A stretch of DNA of 39,558 nt, taken from Calocera cornea HHB12733 (Eukaryota; Basidiomycota; Dacrymycetes; Dacrymycetales; Dacrymycetaceae). The stretch spans positions 1 to 39,558 of the forward strand of contig KV424133.1 of assembly GCA_001632435.1 (NCBI GenBank), in the 5' to 3' direction. Shown here piece after piece: positions 9,393 through 19,875 of this stretch. Positions within the stretch are counted from its first letter, which is position 1, and each line of letters opens with the position of its first letter. Position numbers and translations under genes: made by a program. The notes beneath the pieces are model-generated. The model saw nothing but the letters and a program-made list of their open reading frames with translations, did no database searches and was not told the origin of the DNA.

Positions 9393-11195
9393 TTACGAGG
9401 CGCGCTGCGGGTCCACCTTCGTTGGCGTCGAAGTCGTGACCTGGATGTCGGGCGCGAAGACATGCACCCCGTCCCTGAACAGCGTCCGCCCTACGCGCTC
9501 CTCGTCCCCGTCCTCCGAGGGCGGCAGGTCCATCGCCCCCGGATCGGGGGATTCATGCAGATGGCCGTTCTTCTCCCCCTTGAAGTCCTCCAGGGCGTTC
9601 TGGCCCTCCGGGCTGCCCTCGCTCTGCGTCCTAGCCCAGAAATGCAGCGTCTGGCTGTGCACGCCGTAGGAGGCCGGGACGACCTCGACCAGGTCGCCGC
9701 GGTTGATCTCGATCGCGGGCACTTCGTGCGGCGGGAGGCCGATGAGGTAGCCGAGCAGGCAGCGGATGACCGAGGAGTGCGTGACGATGAGCAGGTCGTC
9801 CTGACATTGCTCGAGCTCGACGAGGACGGGTTCGAGGCGGACTGGCGGGCGGTCAGCACGCGCTAGAGAAGGACCGACATGCGGCGCACCGGACAGATCA
9901 TGGTAGCTCTCCGCCCTGGGCGCGCGGAACGCATACGGGTCCTTGGCAAACCTGTCGTACTCGTCCGGGTACGTCTCCATCGCCTCCTCCGGGCTGAGGC
10001 CGTCCCAGATCCCCGGGTTGATCTCGCACATCTGGCTCTTCTGGAGCACCTTGTACCCCGCCTGCTGGAAGGGCCATGCCGAGTGGTGGGAGCGGCGGCG
10101 GGTGGAGGTCCAGACGACGAGCTTGTTCTTCTCCGCGCTCTGGTCCTGCTGCCGCCGCGCCTCGACGGACTTGCGGCGGCGCTCGAGCACAAAGTCCATC
10201 AGCCGCTCGGCGTACGCCCAGCCGGAGGGGGACAGGTCCGCGTCGGCCTTGTAGGAGTGCTCGATGAGCGACTCGCCGCTGCGCGCAAAGTAGATCGTGC
10301 GGTGCTTGGTGTGGATGTTCATGAGGAAGAAGACGATGCGCGACTGCAGGTAGCCTTGGATGCGGTTCATCTGGATCCTCTCCCCGATCTATGGGCCATC
10401 AGTAGCTAGCTGAAGGTAGCGCAGAAGGGGGGACGCACATTGATGACCTTGATCCAGGCCCACTCCTCCTCGTCAATCGTGTGGTAGTACTGCTCGTGCT
10501 CTCGTATCCGTGTCCAGTAGTCCGCGACGGCCTTTTCCGGGTCCCATCCTTTATACTGTTCCATTACAGTCAGTCTGCAGTCCGCCACAAGAGGGACCAT
10601 ATACGTACATCGGGAGATGAGATCTTGACCGACCGAATATTTGCCTCCACAATATCCTGGTTCGTACACACCGACTCTGCGGCCCTGTCAGCCACACCGG
10701 ACGGACGGTGTACCGCAACGCACCAAGGAAGATAACATGTACGCCCTCCCTCCCCCACTCCTCGGCGAGCTCCCTCCTCGCCTCCTTGGTCCCGTTATTC
10801 GCATCGTATATGGCCACCTGGCCCCTCTGCTTCCCGCCAAAGAAGGCGCGGATCATGTCCTCGCACCCGCGCTTGATGCTCGCGCGGAGCGTCTTGGTCT
10901 CCTCGCTCCACTCGTTCGTCTGGAAGTAGTCCTTGGGCAGGTCCTGCGCGCCCCCGATGTGCTTCCGCCGGTAGTCGCCCAGCGAGAACACCTGCGTCTT
11001 GACGCCCAGCCAGCGCAGGTAGCGCTCGAGCGCGCGCGAGACGTGCGTCTTCCCCCGCGCGGGCAGGCCCACGGCGACGATCAGGATTTTACCTGCGCCG
11101 CGCTTTGAGCATCATATTCATCCCATGGGAATGGAATGCGGCTCACCGGCATGCCAAAGCCGGCCGGAGGCGGTCTGATAGATAGGAGCGGCCAT
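9393..11195 (-). CDS. 6-phosphofructo-2-kinase / fructose-2,6-bisphosphatase family, probably kinase only
   Basis: The enzyme makes (and in bifunctional members degrades) fructose-2,6-bisphosphate, the cytosolic signal that switches glycolysis against gluconeogenesis. Six exons (11147-11195, 10724-11092, 10609-10676, 10439-10555, 9890-10388, 9393-9841) give 516 residues with introns of 47-54 nt. The kinase domain holds the P-loop in VGLPARGKTH (residues about 23-32), SLGDYRRK, IYDANNGTKEAR, SVCTNQDIVEANI and SSPDYKGWDPE. The histidine-phosphatase domain starts at YFARSGES, where active members have R-H-G-E: the phosphorylated His is Ser. The second His is kept in LIVTHSSVIRCLLGYL. The same His-to-Ser change is known in yeast Pfk26, which lacks bisphosphatase activity. 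The start MAAPIYQTASGRLWHAG is the conserved fungal N-terminus, so it is well fixed. Confidence 0.93.
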
Positions 11196-11927
11196 GCGGA
11201 GACGGAGTTGCTGGAGACGGGTGCTAGGTCAGGCAGGTCTGCTCGTCAGATAGCGAGGAGCGGAGGACGGACGGCGGTGGACCCTGGTAGCTTATGTCAG
11301 CGGTACGGTATTGTCGGGCTTGGCAGCGGCGGGCGCTTTCTTGGCAGCCGCCTCGTTGCACAGAAGCTTGCCAGACTCTACGATTGACGACCGTCATGCA
11401 AGTGGTGGAATCGGCCTCTCTCCGTGTTGGAACAAAACCGCTGTCAAGCGACATGGTATCATTGCTAACTACCGCGCCGTTTCATAGCGAGTCGGAAACT
11501 ACATAGGCGGTCGGGGCTGAACAGGATGAGATGCAGGGGCTGCTGGAAGGGAGTCTGCGGCGCTGTTCGGGGGTGTGCGCGCAAGCCACGGGCAGTGCTC
11601 CTCCAACCCAAAGCGGGTAGTGACTTGCTGCGGCGGGAGACTGGCGACATTGCGCGCCATGCACTCACGGGCCTGCTGCGAGTCCCGGCTCTGGCGCGTG
11701 ACGTCACCCCGCCTGGCCGCCGCACCCTGGCGCAAGCGGGGTGGTCACGTTCCCCGTTGCGTCCCTTCGTGATGGGCCGCACTTCAGCAGCCGCCTCTCA
11801 CCTCGGATTGGGCGAGCGTCAGGTGAGCTGCGGACGGGGGGACGGATTCCACAGAACATAAACCCCCAACGTGGCCGCTCTTCACACCCCCAACGCCCCA
11901 CCCCCCACCCCCCACCAGTCCTCCAAG
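11196..11927. other. Divergent promoter region between PFK2 and the opsin-like gene
   Basis: Both genes are transcribed away from this 730 bp stretch. Short frames on both strands have no family features. A CATAAAC TATA-like motif lies about 70 nt before the opsin-like start, followed by a C-rich tract (11881-11920) that is typical of core promoters and leaders in this genome. Confidence 0.5.
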
Positions 11928-13057
11928 ATGCACGCCGTCGCCGACATGCTCACCGCAGTGGCCGACGCCGTCCTCGCATCCCCGACCATCACAGGCACCG
12001 CCAGCATCCCCGAGCCCATCTCGCCCATCCCCCCCACACCGACCCACTCGCCGCCCCACCGCGGGCCGGCCGGGCCAGGGCACGACGTGACCGGCGAGCT
12101 CATCGGCCACTTTGCCCATGTCCTCGCCTGGGTCGTCTTTGGCAGTGAGCATCCCCAGCTTCCTCACCGCACGTACGAGCTGACGCATGGTTGACTGTGC
12201 GCAGTCTACGCCCTCGCCTTCCTCGGCTTTCTCTTCTCAGCCGTCCGCAAGCCGCTCGCAACCAAGCTCCTCCCCCTCCTCCTCCTCGCCGTCTCCATCG
12301 TCGGCGGCACCGCCTACTTCTCCTTCGCCACGGGCCTGGGCTCCGGGTTCGTCCTGCACGCCGGGGCGGACGGCGTGCTGTCCGAGCGGCAGGTGTGGTT
12401 CGGCCACTACCTCGCCTGGACATTCACGACCCCTCTGCTGCTCTCGACCCTGGGCACGTTCGCCGGCCTCCCACCACTCCACATCCTCCTCCTCGCCCTC
12501 GCAGGCGCAGCAACAGAGATCTTCTCCGCGATCGGCACGGCCGTCCTGAAGCGCCCTCCGCGGCTATCTCGTGCGTGCCCCCTCCTCCCCCTTCCCGTCC
12601 CGTCCAACAACGCCCAGCTAACCCCCGCCCAGCGCACCACCACCACCACCACGCACCGGCCGGCACCGCCTGGGCCTGGCTCGTCTTCTCCCTCCTCCCC
12701 TTCCTCTACATCGCCTACACGCTCCTATACGCGGGGCGGCAATCCGCGTCCCTGCGCCCTTCCCCAGCAACCCGGCTCTACACCCTCTCAGCGCTCTTCC
12801 AGCTCTCCCTCTTCCTCCCCTACCCGATCATCCTGGTCCTCGGCGACTACCTGGGCCTCCTCAGCCCCACAGCCGAGTTCGCCATCTTCGCCGCGCTCGA
12901 CGTGTTCCCCCAGGTCCTCTGGGGCACCGCCCTGCTGCTCGAGCTCCGCAGGCACCCGCAGACGGACATCGTCCTCCCCGACGCGTGGCTCGGCAATGCC
13001 GCAGCGGCGTACGCGTACGAGCCCGTGCTGTCCGAGGAGCCCGCGGCTGCGACTTAG
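11928..13057 (+). CDS. Microbial-rhodopsin-related protein (HSP30/ORP type) without retinal lysine
   Basis: A seven-helix plasma-membrane protein of the microbial opsin superfamily; opsin-related proteins of fungi (HSP30, YRO2/MRH1 group) are stress-induced and do not bind retinal. Three exons (11928-12144, 12205-12570, 12633-13057) give 335 residues. Helix C reads WFGHYLAWTFTTPLLLSTL, matching the bacteriorhodopsin W-A-R-Y-A-D-W-L-F-T-T-P segment but with His for Arg82 and Ala for the proton acceptor Asp85. Helix G reads AALDVFPQVLWGTALL, where the retinal Lys216 is replaced by Gln; the neighbouring Asp212 position is kept. The N-terminal 50 residues are Pro/Ser/Thr rich, and a His6 run follows the second splice site. 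The start is the first ATG in this frame; an upstream GTG extension is not used in fungi. Confidence 0.88.
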
Positions 13058-13212
13058 CGGATCGACGGGGTGCTGTAGCACAGTGTAGTCCAGTGCCTGT
13101 ACCGCTGCATGGCTGAAAGTAGTCCTCGATTCTTGTTTAGCGTGCATCCTTGCCCGACAGTACCCAAGGGCCAGGCACAGTTCATATATGCATGCACGTA
13201 TCTGCGGACATT

Positions 13213-13249
13213 GCACAATGCACAGCACAATGCACAATGCACAATGCGC
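13213..13249. repeat. Short tandem repeat, unit ATGCACA/ATGCACAGCACA
   Basis: ATGCACA recurs about four times, once expanded by GCACA. It lies in the 3' intergenic region. Confidence 0.7.
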
Positions 13250-13335
13250 CTGTCAACCAAACACGCGGACGTCGCTGAAACCCATTGATTTTCATATACC
13301 ATTCCCATTTCGCAGTTCATTACCCCGGCCCTTTT

Positions 13336-13373
13336 GCCCCAGCCCCAGCCCCAGCCCCAGCCCCAGCCCAGCC
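13336..13373. repeat. Hexanucleotide microsatellite (CCCCAG)n
   Basis: Six near-perfect CCCCAG units occur shortly past the stop of the polyol dehydrogenase (on its 3' side). This is likely to be variable in length between strains. Confidence 0.85.
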
Positions 13374-13420
13374 GGTGCCCCGCAACCCGGCAACCCCACA
13401 GCAGCGCAAGCGCAACACGC

Positions 13421-15016
13421 CTACTCGTCCAGAATCTGCACCTTGATGCTGCCCGAGTTGATATCGCTCGCCGTGGCGAACGCGTCGATGGCGTGCTCGA
13501 GCGGGAACCGGTGCGTCACGAGCGGCTTGAGGTTCAGCAGGCCCCCGGAGACGAGGCGGATCGCTTTGGGATACTGGGCAGGGCGGTTAGGGGCTGCTTT
13601 GGACGGGAGAGACGGGATGCGCGGGGACACCCAAGGGGTGCGCCACGGACGAGGCGGGGGGATGCGTGCGAGGAATGGGGTGAAGGAAAGGTGATTATTG
13701 GGAGGAAAGGAACGGCATCAGGAACCAGGAGGAGAGCGTGCGCACCTGGTTCGCATACCGGTACTGGAACTTTACGTCGATCTCGTTCGCGCTCAGGTGC
13801 ATGAACGGCATGTTCTGCATCTCCTTCCCGACGCCGATGACGAACACGAGTCCGCCGAACCGGACCGACTGCAGCGCGGGCCTTATGTTAGCGGAGCACT
13901 TGTCGAGTCGAAGGCGGGCAGGGGTGGGGGGACGCACGTAGATAGCCGCATGCACACTGCTCTCCACGCCCGTGCACTCGAGCGCGAGCACAGGCTCGAG
14001 GCCCAGCGTCTCCCGCACGCGGGCCGCCACGTCCTTGCTCGTCTCGCCCCGCGCGATCTGCACGGTCCGCACGGAGGGGACGAGCTTCTTGGCGAACTCG
14101 AGCCGAGACGCCGCCAGGTCGGTGATGACGATGGGCTCTGCGCCCGCCGCGCGCGCGCAGAGGAGGGTCACCAGGCCCTGCGGGCGGTCAGCTGGTACCG
14201 ATGGGGAGCAGAGCGGAGGGAGGGAAGGGAGGGGAGACGTACAATAGGCCCCGCACCGCAGATCAGCAGCGGGTCGCCGAGCCTGAGGGCGGAGCGCTCG
14301 ATCCCCGCCAGGGCGACCGTGAGCGGCTCGAGCAGCGCGCCCTCCTCGAACGTGACGTTGTCCGGGAGGCGGTGGAGCCAGCCTGCGGGGTGCAGGTGGT
14401 CTGTGCGCTGAGTCAGCACGAGTCCCCCGAGCCTGAAACTGAAACTCGATCGGAGGTGGAATGGGCGTACAGCGCGTCAACGTGCCGTGGTACGGCGGGG
14501 TGGAGAAGAAGACGACGTCGGGGCAGGCGTTGTAGCGCCCCGTGCGGCAGTAGTCGCAGCTCGGCTTGGAGCACGGCACACCCGCCTCGATCGCGACGCG
14601 GTCGCCGACCTTCCACTCCGTCACGCCCTCGCCGACGGAGTAGACCGTGCCCGCGGACTCGTGGCCCAGGCCGTTCTCGTCGGAGACAACCATCGTATCG
14701 CCGATGCGGCCGTGCTTCCAGAAATGCACATCGGAGCTGGCGGGGAGCTCGGGTCAGCATCGCCGCCTTTCACCACTGAACCAGGAAGCACGGACCCGCA
14801 AATGCCCGTCGCACGGACATGCACGACCACCTGCCCGGGGCCGGGCACAGGCACAGGCTTCTGCACGAGGTGCAGGTCATGCTTCGGGTTGGTGAACGCG
14901 GCAAGGTTCTGCTTGATGTCCTTCTGGGGGAACTCGCCGCGTGCGAATACCTTGAACTCGGCGGAGTGCAGCACCCGCTGGGGGTCGTACAGCTCGTTGA
15001 CGGGGGCGGCGGACAT
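13421..15016 (-). CDS. Zinc-dependent polyol dehydrogenase (L-arabinitol 4-dehydrogenase / xylitol-sorbitol dehydrogenase group)
   Basis: A medium-chain NAD(P)-dependent dehydrogenase that would oxidise a sugar alcohol such as L-arabinitol or xylitol in pentose catabolism. The N-terminal GroES-like domain carries [17 protein letters not shown], the zinc ligands Cys (CGSD) and His-Glu (GHESAG), and a four-Cys structural zinc lobe ([14 protein letters not shown]), then [10 protein letters not shown]. The Rossmann part shows GAGPIG split by an intron right after GPI, then [15 protein letters not shown] and [10 protein letters not shown]. Introns checked (14737-14795 and the ones inside GTLTR/YHLHP and GPI/GLV) keep frame. 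The start [21 protein letters not shown] precedes the family's [18 protein letters not shown] block. The long N-terminal extension of about 60 residues before the GroES domain is not in classical sorbitol dehydrogenase. The exact polyol cannot be read from sequence. Confidence 0.88.
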
Positions 15017-15052
15017 GGTGCTTTGGTGGGTGGGTGGGCTGAAACACGGGGA

Positions 15053-15094
15053 ACTGGAGAGAGGGAGAGAGGGAGAGAGGGAGAGAGGGGTTGG
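15053..15094. repeat. GGGAGAGA microsatellite in the 5' leader of the polyol dehydrogenase
   Basis: About four GAGAGAGG-type units are followed by GGGGTTGGGGTTGGGG. On the transcribed strand this is a CT-rich leader tract directly before the ATG, a common feature of highly expressed fungal genes. Confidence 0.75.
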
Positions 15095-15124
15095 GGTTGG
15101 GGGGTGGAGCTGGCGTCCCTGGTG

Positions 15125-15132
15125 AAAATATA
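15125..15132 (-). promoter_or_regulatory. TATA box of the polyol dehydrogenase
   Basis: TATATTTT on the minus strand about 110 nt upstream of the start codon. Confidence 0.4.
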
Positions 15133-15584
15133 GGACTGCCACGCCTGTTGTGCGAGCAGGCCAGGTGGACGGAGGCCGGCCCTGTGCATGACCCATGGGC
15201 CAGGGTCCCAGAGCTCCGGCCGGGATGGTGCACGTCGGGATGGCCGGGATGGCCGGGAGGCGAGGCCGGCCGAGGCTGCGTGGCCGCATGCAGCTTATGG
15301 CAGATGCGGGGCACGGCACAATGACGCCCCGTTTGGAACCTCCCCCGGTCGGCCGCGGCGCGCCGCGCGGCGATCGGGCACGTGCTCGCCTGGTCTACAG
15401 CCAGAACAACAGAACACGGCTGTGCCTCTGATACACTTGGCTCTTGGCTGCTCACGTTCTCCCGTGTTGAGTCTTCTTCCCCTGGTCTATTCCTGAAGAC
15501 CCTGCAAGCTTTGATCGTTCAGGGGTGTGCATATCCCGCTGGAAATATTTTGATCGGACGGTTTCGCAGGCTCGGGTGATCACC
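15133..15584. other. Divergent intergenic region, polyol dehydrogenase / hydrolase
   Basis: About 450 bp, GC-rich with GGCCGG clusters at 15170-15285. No gene is supported. It must carry the promoters of both neighbouring genes. Confidence 0.5.
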
Positions 15585-17697
15585 ATGGCCGATAACGAAA
15601 AGGCACTCCTCCTCCCCGGGTAGGCACTAACCGAACTAACAGCGGCTCGCTTCTTACAGTAGCTTTGGTAGTGCCGTCTCCGCACACAAACACACGCGTA
15701 CGGGCTGCAAGTCCGCATTCCGCGCCGTCCTGCTCGTAGTACTCGGGCTCAACGCCGCTTATCTGACCGTTCGCCTATACCTCGCTCTCCCTCATACACT
15801 CGCTCAACGCGCTTACAGTCCCGGCTCTATGGCAGGTCATGGATCACCCTCCCCGATAGCCCCGCGGCCTGCACCGCCGGGTCGGCGATCTGCTGGACCC
15901 CCTGCGGCCCCAACATCGACTGCGGGACCCTCCTAGTCCCGCTGGACTACACGTCGCCCAACAGCACCCAGACTATCTCCCTCTCCCTAGCCCGGTACAG
16001 GGCCACCGCGCCCACCTCACTAGGCTCGCTGATCGTCGAGCCCGGCGGGCCCGGCGGATCGGGCACGCAGATGGTCTGGACAACGGGGGCGAACATCTCC
16101 CGCGTCGTCGAGGGCGCGTACGACATTGTCGGCTTCGACCCGCGGGGGATCAACCAGTCCGAGCCGAAGGTCGACTGCTGGGCCACCGAGGAGGAGCGCG
16201 CGGCCTATGCAAGGGCCGTGCAGAGGCTGCCGAGCGACGGGGCGAGCAGCCTGGCCGAGGTCGACAGCTGGTACGAGTGAGTGCTTTCTCTTCGCTTGCG
16301 GTTTGGGGGGTCCCTGTGGAATCCCGGCTGATTTTGGTCGGGAGGGTCATGGCCAAGGGGTGCAGTGAGCGCTCCGCGGACAGCCTGGCCTACGTTTCCA
16401 CGGCGTTCGTCGCGCGGGACGTGGACGCGCTGAGGGAGGCGTTGGGGGAGGAGAAGCTGGTTTATTGGGGTATGCGACTGTTCCTTTGTTGGGATTGTTG
16501 ATGCAGCTGCTGAGGCGCGTTCGGTAGGGTTCTCCTACGGCACTGGGATTGTGAGTGCCCAGCAGCATCCAGACCCTGAAAGATGACTTAACGGCAGCTA
16601 GGGCGCGACGTACACGGGCATCTTCCCGCAGAACGTCGGCAGAGTGGTCCTCGATGCGTGCGAGTACCCCGTGGACGGCCGCTCCGCGCTGATGTGGGGC
16701 AAGACCTCGCTGGACAACGTCGTAGACGTGTTTGAAGGTGCCCTCCTCCCCTCCCCACCGCCCGAGAGCGCTGTTGACCCCCCGCAGCCTTCCTGGAAAC
16801 ATGCGCCTCGGTCGGGCCCGCCCGCTGCCCGCTCGTCAAGGTCGAAGGCACGACCGCGGTCGACCTGCGCCTCTCGGTCGAAGGGCTGCTCATGTCCCTC
16901 TCCCACCGGCCCATCCCGGTCCCGGAGGGCGAGCACAAGGGGATCGTGACGCGCTGGCATGTGCTGTCCTTCCTGTACCAGTCGCTGTACCGGCCGAACG
17001 TGATCTGGCCGCGCCTGGCCGAGGTGCTGGACGCGCTGATTGTCGACCGGAACCGGACGCTGCTCCTCCAGGAACTGGCGTGGACGGGTGGGCTGGCACC
17101 CCATACGGAGGAGGGCATAGCGGTGATCTGCAGCGACGCCGTGCCCGCCAACAGCATCAGCCTGGAGGAGTGGGAGTCGCAAACGCGGCAGATGACCGCC
17201 AAGAGCTTCATCTCCGGCGAGATCCGCAGCCTGCACACGCTGCCGTGCCGCACCTGGCTCGGCCGGCCCAAGGAACGCTATGTCGGCAACTTTAGCCAGA
17301 CCCTCGCCAATACCGTGCTGCTCATTGGGGGCACGCACGACCCGGCCACGCCGTTGAGGAATGCCAGGCGCCTGGCGGCTGATATGGGCGACAGTGCAAG
17401 GCTCATCGTGCATCATGGATAGTGCGTGCCTTTTGCTTTGTTGTACACGATACAGTAGGACTGACGCGATGCAGCGGCCACTCCTCGACGCGGCACGTGT
17501 CCAACTGCACCACCCAAGCAGTCCGCGACCTCTTCCTGCACGGCAAGGTGCCGGACGCGGCGGAGACGCACTGCCTGCCCTCGGAGGAGCTGTTCCCCGT
17601 GGCTGGCCAGGAGTTTGGCCTGATGCACGCGGAGGAGGAGAGGAGCATCCTGCTGGCCATGCGCGGGATTGGGGAGTCCCTCCCGGGCGGGTGGTAG
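15585..17697 (+). CDS. Membrane-anchored TAP-like alpha/beta hydrolase (peptidase S33 type)
   Basis: Related to tripeptidyl aminopeptidases (alpha/beta hydrolase with TAP-like C-terminal domain), which release peptides from protein N-termini. The start ATG at 15585 gives MADNEKALLLPG, then after intron 1 a single hydrophobic segment (FRAVLLVVLGLNAAYLT), so a type II signal anchor is likely. After a second intron (15769-15818) the catalytic part begins: ACTAG..C, CGTLLVPLDY, oxyanion loop EPGGPGGSG, FDPRGINQS, the nucleophile in WGFSYGTGIGATY (formed across two introns at about 16475-16600), GRVVLDACEYP, the acid in GGTHDPATP and the His in YGHSS across the last intron. The C-terminal segment with CTTQAVRDLFLHGKVP and C..PSEELFP is the TAP-like extension. 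The triad is complete. The natural substrate is not known. Confidence 0.85.
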
Positions 17698-18077
17698 GTG
17701 CGCAGCCGCAGCAACGAAGAATTAGAGTTTAGACAGCTGGGAATGAACGCGTGCTGTTAATCATAGCCAGTTCACTTGGGAGCGATGTTTGCCAGATGAA
17801 GCGCATTGCCGGTCCAATATCCGGTCCAAAGATTAGGATATATGCGCGTATAAGGGCGGTCAAAGTTCATCAAGAAAAATGTAACGATTCGAAACAGGGA
17901 GGAGTATTCTTGGTCGTCGTTGCCAATGAAAGACAATCATGCCGATGGCGGTTGCTTCCGCGCCCGATATCAGCGCGGATATTGCACGTGCGCCACCAGG
18001 ACCGACCACACCGCACCGCACTCACCCTCCAAAGCTCCTACCTCCTTTGCATATCTTTCCCCTCTTTCGTTCCCACC
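17698..18077. other. Intergenic; promoter of the phosphodiesterase gene
   Basis: An upstream ATG at 17751 is in frame with the phosphodiesterase, but the stretch between is not protein-like. A TATAAG motif lies at 17849-17854 and a pyrimidine-rich tract (18045-18076) directly precedes the ATG at 18078. Confidence 0.55.
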
Positions 18078-19875
18078 ATGTCTCGTCCAAAACCCCGACA
18101 CGTAGACCTGCCGATGTCGCCCACTTCCCCCACTAGCTATCCCCCAAGCTATATCGAGAAAGAAGAAGATGCCGATGCTGAGGCGGAGGGCTTGCTCACC
18201 GGCGTGTACAGCCCGGAGGCGAAAGCCGCCGACGTACAGTCGCTCTCCCTGCCCTCTTTGCTTCGCACTGCCGGCATATGGATCGGCGTGATTGTCTTTG
18301 GACTCTGTGCCGGGAAGGCAGTATCGGCCTTGTATGGGATCAGCGCGCCGAGCAGGGGGGCGGGCAAAGGAGACGGGGATGCACTGCTCAGCAATGGCAC
18401 GCATCAGTTTAAGAGCACGGTCATTATGGTATCGCTGGACGGGCTGAGGGCGGACTACGTCGACCGTGGTATCACGCCGCATCTGCTGGAGATCAGCAGG
18501 CAAGGGCTGCGCGCGAAGTATATGAAGCCAGTATTCCCCGTACGTTCATCCTTAGGGCCTCCCGGATATGTACTAACCGCCTGCATAGACACTCACATTC
18601 CCCAACCACTGGTCGCTCATGACCGGCTTATACCCCGAAACCCATGGGATCATTGCCAATGTGCGTTACGACGTCACATCAGCTGGCCTCTGTACTGATT
18701 GCGCTTCAGGATTTTTGGGACCCAGTATCCACGAAGGAGTTCGTTTACACCGATCCGGAACGATCTTGGGACGCGTCCTGGTGGTCTGGAGAGCCGGTAT
18801 GGGCAACGGCAGGTAAGGCAGGCATCACAACTGCCAACCTGATGTGGTACGTCCCGGTTGTTCTACCAACTCGCGATCTGTGCTGAAATGTGCACCCAGG
18901 CCCGGCCCACCAACGCATCATTCCGGCCAGACACCGACCTACTACATCCCCTTCTCTCTGAACCTCACAATCGAAGAGAAGCTAGATAAGATCTTCTCGT
19001 GGCTGGATTACCCGCTTGAGGCTAGGCCGCGGCTGATCAGTGCGTACTCGCCGGATGTGGATATGATGGGCCACCTTGGCGGACCCGACTCGGAGGAAGT
19101 CGCTGTGCGTGTCTATACTAGCTGGAATTGGGTCATATACTGACCTTGAGAATAGGGCTCGCTCAAGGATGTGGATGAGTTTGCGCGCGATCTGCACGCT
19201 GGCCTGAAGGCGCGTAACCTGGACCAGATTGTCTCCGTCATCTTCGTCTCGGACCACGGGATGACATCAACATCCAACATCCGGCTCGTATATCTAGACG
19301 ATGTCCTTGGCCCTGATCTCGTCGCACAAATTGAGCATGAAGACGGCTGGCCAAACGTCGGGCTACGCTTCCCCGACACTGTCAACAAGTCGCACGTCGT
19401 GGAGCTTCTGGAAGCCGCCTCGCTACAGTCAAACGGCGCATTCGGCGTCTACACAGCAGAAACCGTGCCTGAGAAATGGCATTTCCGCTCCGACGTCAAC
19501 CCACGCATCGCCCCGATCTTCGTCGCCCCCGCACTGGGCTGGGCGATCACGAACCACCACGAGCACGAGGTGATCATGGCTGGCGATTATACGCCGAAGG
19601 GGAACCACGGGTACGACAACGACGAGCCGGACATGCATGCGCTGTTCGTTGCCGACGGGCCGTTCGCTACCATGGCGAAGCGCGAGCTGAGGAAACGACA
19701 TGGGGGCCACGAAGAAGACGAGGAGGAGGACGAAGAGGAAGAGGGGATGCACGCGCCGACGGTGATAGACGGGTTCGCGAGCCTGGAGCTGTACAACCTC
19801 GTCTGTAGGCTGCTGGGCATACAGGGAGCGCCGAACAACGGCACGGAGGGTTTCTGGGACCAGTACCTCCCTTAG
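18078..19875 (+). CDS. Type II membrane ectonucleotide pyrophosphatase/phosphodiesterase
   Basis: Alkaline-phosphatase superfamily enzyme that hydrolyses nucleotide pyrophosphate or phosphodiester bonds outside the cell or in the vacuole/secretory lumen; yeast NPP1/NPP2 are the fungal reference. The N-terminal 60 residues are acidic and cytosolic, followed by one TM helix ([17 protein letters not shown]). Metal and catalytic sites are complete: [10 protein letters not shown], the nucleophile Thr in [17 protein letters not shown] across intron 1, [15 protein letters not shown], and GNHGYDN near the C-terminus. LMWPGP is formed across an intron at 18848. Five introns of about 48-60 nt keep frame. 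A Glu/Asp run ([12 protein letters not shown]) near residue 520 is a low-complexity insert. The start is chosen for its position before the acidic tail and TM segment. Confidence 0.9.

Larger units (their letters stand above)
13058..13420. other. Convergent 3' region with two simple repeats
   Basis: Lies between the ends of the opsin-like gene and the polyol dehydrogenase. No gene is seen. It holds a GCACAAT-type repeat (13213-13249) and a CAGCCC-type repeat (13336-13373). Confidence 0.6.

Noticed and set aside
9879..10409. 176-codon plus-strand frame opposite PFK2
   Set aside because: Antisense shadow of the phosphatase-domain exon; Arg/Leu/Ala-rich with no motif.
11871..11927. 19-codon N-terminal extension of the opsin-like protein
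   Set aside because: It would need a GTG start, which is not used for nuclear genes here; the first ATG at 11928 is in frame and sufficient.
12100..12666. Gly/Arg-rich minus-strand frames opposite the opsin-like gene
   Set aside because: Low-complexity shadows of a GC-rich exon; the sense strand has clear helix C and helix G signatures.
13213..13373. Possible CRISPR-like or regulatory repeat array
   Set aside because: The repeats are simple microsatellites without unique spacers, in a eukaryotic 3' intergenic region.
17751..18077. Upstream in-frame extension of the phosphodiesterase
   Set aside because: The segment is not protein-like, and the ATG at 18078 sits just before the acidic tail and TM anchor expected of a type II protein.
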